Assembly: GCA_013152695.1 (NCBI GenBank)
Contig: JAADFV010000309.1
Span: 1 to 23,930, forward strand
Length of the DNA stretch: 23,930 nt
Direction of reading: 5' to 3'
Source of the DNA: Chloroflexota bacterium
GTDB lineage: Bacteria; Chloroflexota; Anaerolineae; J102
Below are positions 22,535 through 23,930 of the stretch, in pieces. Position 1 is the first letter of the stretch; the number at the start of each line of letters is the position of its first letter. The notes beneath the pieces are model-generated. The model saw only the letters and a program-made list of their open reading frames with translations. It did no database searches and was not told where the DNA came from. The position numbers and the translations under genes are program-made.

Positions 22535-22815
22535 AGCTACGCGTTCTAAGGAATTGAACGTTAAGCAGAGATCGAATCGTCAAGACCTGTCAGCAATGTC
22601 ACTATTACAGAGACTCACCGTCATGTAATAGAAGACCGTGCGGGGTGCAATGTCTGACGATTCGAAAGAAGCGTATAAGTAGTTCGCTGGTACAGCACCC
22701 CACGCTGTACCCGAACCTGAGGCTTAAGGCCTCAAATAGCTTCAACTGCAAACGGGAGGTTCCTCGGAACCGTAGCAAGAAAAACGCCCGACTGAAGAGC
22801 CGGGCGTTTTATTTT
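22535..22815 (+). ncRNA. Unidentified structured non-coding RNA (about 280 nt) with own promoter and terminator
   Basis: The 479-base gap between gntR and hpt holds a compact set of helices. The closing stem is GCTACG (22536-22541) with CGTAGC (22771-22776). A hairpin CGTTC/GAACG lies at 22542-22560. A long arm is formed by 22572-22586 with 22652-22665 and is capped by CTATTACA/TGTAATAG (22602-22631). A second long arm, GTTCG plus GGTACAGC with GCTGTACC plus CGAAC (22682-22716), is followed by TGAGGC/GCCTCA (22718-22734) and GGTTC-CTCG-GAACC (22758-22771). GGGGTGC (22642-22648) is complementary to GCACCCC (22695-22701), allowing a pseudoknot. I see none of the conserved cores of RNase P, tmRNA, SRP or 6S RNA. 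Confidence 0.65.
22781..22810. terminator. Bidirectional terminator between the RNA gene and hpt
   Basis: A perfect 10-bp stem (AAAACGCCCG at 22781-22790 with CGGGCGTTTT at 22801-22810) around a 10-base loop is followed by ATTTTTG on the plus strand and by TCTTGC after TTTT on the minus strand. It ends the plus-strand RNA and the minus-strand hpt gene (stop at 22827). Confidence 0.85.
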
Positions 22816-22826
22816 TGCTTTTATTT

Positions 22827-23411
22827 TTACGACGCCTTTTGCCGCAAAGCCTCTGCTTTGAGAACACCCACGTAGGGTAAGTTGCGATATTGTTCGCGGT
22901 AGTCGAGTCCGTACCCCACTACAAATAAATCAGGAAGGCGAAAACCAAGATATCTCGGTTTGATATGTAGTAAGCGCCGGCTGGGTTTATCGAAGAGTAC
23001 GGCAATTTCCAGGCTGGCAGGCTCCCGCGCCTCCAGTAATTTGAGTAGATAGCCCATGGTAAGGCCGGTGTCGATCATATCTTCTACAAAAATGACGTGA
23101 CGGCCTTTGAGAGAAGTTTCCAAGTCTTTGGTGATCCTCACGAAGCCATGTTCCCGCATTTCTGGGCTGTAGCTAGTGATGGCCATAAAATCAACTTCCA
23201 GGGGAATCGGTGCCGCACGCAACAAATCAGACATAAAGAAAAGCACGCCCTTGAGGACACCGACAAAGAGAGGACGTTTGTCGGCATAGTCGCGGGCAAT
23301 AGCTGCACCCATTTCCTGGATACGGTTTTGCAGGGTGTCGGCTTCGATGAGGATGCGATCGATATCAGGATGGATGGGTTTAGTCTTGCTCGCCCGGCGG
23401 TGTTTTTTCAT
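22827..23411 (-). CDS. hpt: Hypoxanthine(-guanine) phosphoribosyltransferase
   Basis: This is the cytoplasmic purine salvage enzyme making IMP/GMP from hypoxanthine/guanine and PRPP. From the ATG at 23411 it has 194 residues. It shows VGVLKGVLFFMSDLLR (the LKG pyrophosphate loop), the PRPP-binding motif VIFVEDMIDTGLTM (110-118 core) and a C-terminal VVGYGLDYREQYRNLPYVGVL, typical for this family. The longer start at 23468 adds 19 residues that are not family-like. The gene start lies within the 3' end of the upstream endonuclease-like gene (32-base overlap), so the pair is co-transcribed, probably with translational coupling. A strong terminator follows. Confidence 0.95.
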   Translation of the reverse strand: MKKHRRASKTKPIHPDIDRILIEADTLQNRIQEMGAAIARDYADKRPLFVGVLKGVLFFMSDLLRAAPIPLEVDFMAITSYSPEMREHGFVRITKDLETSLKGRHVIFVEDMIDTGLTMGYLLKLLEAREPASLEIAVLFDKPSRRLLHIKPRYLGFRLPDLFVVGYGLDYREQYRNLPYVGVLKAEALRQKAS

Positions 23412-23757
23412 TATTAATCTGAGATGGATCGGGGAAGTCGTACTTGATTGCCAGTCCGCGTAGGTCACGGCGATTAAGGAGTTTTATGTTAACGTCGGGA
23501 TAGAGCTCGCGTAATTTTCGAATCTTGCGGTTTTTGATGCTGTTGAGGCGAGCAGATTGGGTCGTAAGTTCGATATAGAGATTCTGTTCTGGTAAGTAGA
23601 AGTCTGGTGCAAATGCTTTACCCACACTTCCGTCAGCATTGAATTCGAGGGGGAATGTGCGGGGTTCGTATTCCCAGGGAATGCCATAAAAATCTAATAA
23701 GCGGGCAAATTCACGTTCACTGGGATGCTGGAAGGGGATGTTGCTAATGTCTGTCAT
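23380..23757 (-). CDS. Small PD-(D/E)XK nuclease-like protein
   Basis: This is a 125-residue protein from the ATG at 23757 (an ATG at 23775 would add 6 residues). It has the order of a restriction-endonuclease-like core: an early helix with Glu14 (SEREFARLLDFYGI), then KAFAPDFYLPEQ (Asp52), YIELTTQ (Glu63, with Thr65 at the usual Lys-like position) and basic residues in KNRKIRKLRELYP. Similar small proteins are found as stand-alone hypothetical proteins. A nuclease activity is plausible but unproven. The 3' end overlaps hpt by 32 bases, which is an odd pairing with a purine salvage gene. No partner methylase or other defence gene is seen in the window. Confidence 0.65.
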   Translation of the reverse strand: MTDISNIPFQHPSEREFARLLDFYGIPWEYEPRTFPLEFNADGSVGKAFAPDFYLPEQNLYIELTTQSARLNSIKNRKIRKLRELYPDVNIKLLNRRDLRGLAIKYDFPDPSQINNEKTPPGEQD

Positions 23758-23888
23758 GGGATTAAAAAAGACCATTTACACAGGATGCCCCAAATGGCTC
23801 ACTGGCCATGGCTTCGTTATTTTACCATAGGTGGACTTTTGCTTCGTAAATAGGATACAGATTGACATCAATGTAGACCCGCAGCACA

Positions 23889-23928
23889 GTAACCCTGTAA
23901 ACCAGTAACCCAGAAAACCAGGCCGGTT
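23889..23928 (+). repeat. Octamer repeat array at the right edge of the window
   Basis: The contiguous 8-bp units are GTAACCCT (23889), GTAAACCA (23897), GTAACCCA (23905), GAAAACCA (23913) and GGCCGGTT (23921, diverged). They share length, phase and consensus with the arrays around the four-helix-bundle gene 5 kb away. The array may continue beyond the window. Confidence 0.75.
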
Positions 23929-23930
23929 GG

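Noticed and set aside
22535..22815. RNase P RNA, tmRNA, SRP RNA or 6S RNA
   Set aside because: I could not find the RNase P GAAAGTCC core, the tmRNA acceptor end and tag frame, the SRP GGAAG-AGCA loop, or a single long bubble hairpin of 6S type. A covariance search would settle it.
22535..22815. Riboswitch or T-box leader
   Set aside because: No plus-strand gene follows; the next gene, hpt, runs in the opposite direction and ends at the terminator.
22645..22875. 76-residue plus-strand frame between gntR and hpt
   Set aside because: It crosses the RNA helices and the terminator and runs into the hpt coding region on the other strand.

Overview
The window is 23.9 kb of bacterial chromosome of moderate GC. 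It is gene-dense, and genes lie on both strands in short operons. The mix of a ThiBPQ-type importer, NfeD, a DUF2089 regulator, an SdhABCD complex with two very small membrane anchors, and a YgeW / carbamate kinase / fold-type-II PLP enzyme cluster suggests an environmental Chloroflexota (Anaerolineae/Caldilineae-like) genome. That assignment is inference from gene content and protein flavour; no rRNA or universal marker lies here to prove it.

Layout. Positions 1-3384 (+) hold the end of a thiamine-type binding protein, its two-domain permease (reading frame broken near base 590) and its ATPase. Positions 3507-6650 (-) hold a DUF2089 zinc-ribbon regulator, a large repeat-rich cell-surface/DUF4097-like protein, a stand-alone glycogen-binding (CBM48) domain and a calcineurin-like phosphoesterase. 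Positions 6651-7373 are non-coding, with AT-rich tracts, DnaA-box-like 9-mers and a duplicated palindrome. NfeD (+) and a TrmJ-like RNA methyltransferase (-) follow and converge. Positions 9668-13145 (+) are sdhABCD, closed by a long bidirectional hairpin terminator shared with a convergent RNase Z-like metallo-beta-lactamase protein.

Positions 14196-22347 (-) form a long gene cluster in the order: GntR/UTRA regulator, aspartate-carbamoyltransferase-like enzyme, Nudix hydrolase, YgeW-type carbamoyltransferase, a four-helix-bundle protein, carbamate kinase, threonine-synthase-like PLP enzyme, and a TrpB-like PLP enzyme. Two transcarbamylases plus carbamate kinase, with no carbamoyl-phosphate synthetase or arginine-biosynthesis gene, suggest catabolism: a carbamoylated amino compound is phosphorolysed, carbamate kinase makes ATP, and the PLP enzymes break down the freed amino acid. 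The substrate is unknown. Positions 22500-22815 (+) carry a well-folded RNA gene with its own consensus promoter and terminator. The right end (-) has a small PD-(D/E)XK-like protein overlapping hypoxanthine phosphoribosyltransferase.

The most unusual signal is a family of 8-bp repeats (consensus GTAAACCA / GTAAATCG). Two arrays in opposite orientation bracket the four-helix-bundle gene exactly, between ygeW and arcC. A third array sits at the right edge of the window. One extra octamer of the same family is inserted in ygeW, and the 8 added bases break its frame. Together these look like a small, undescribed repeat-plus-four-helix-bundle element, with a possible octamer-number on/off switch in ygeW.
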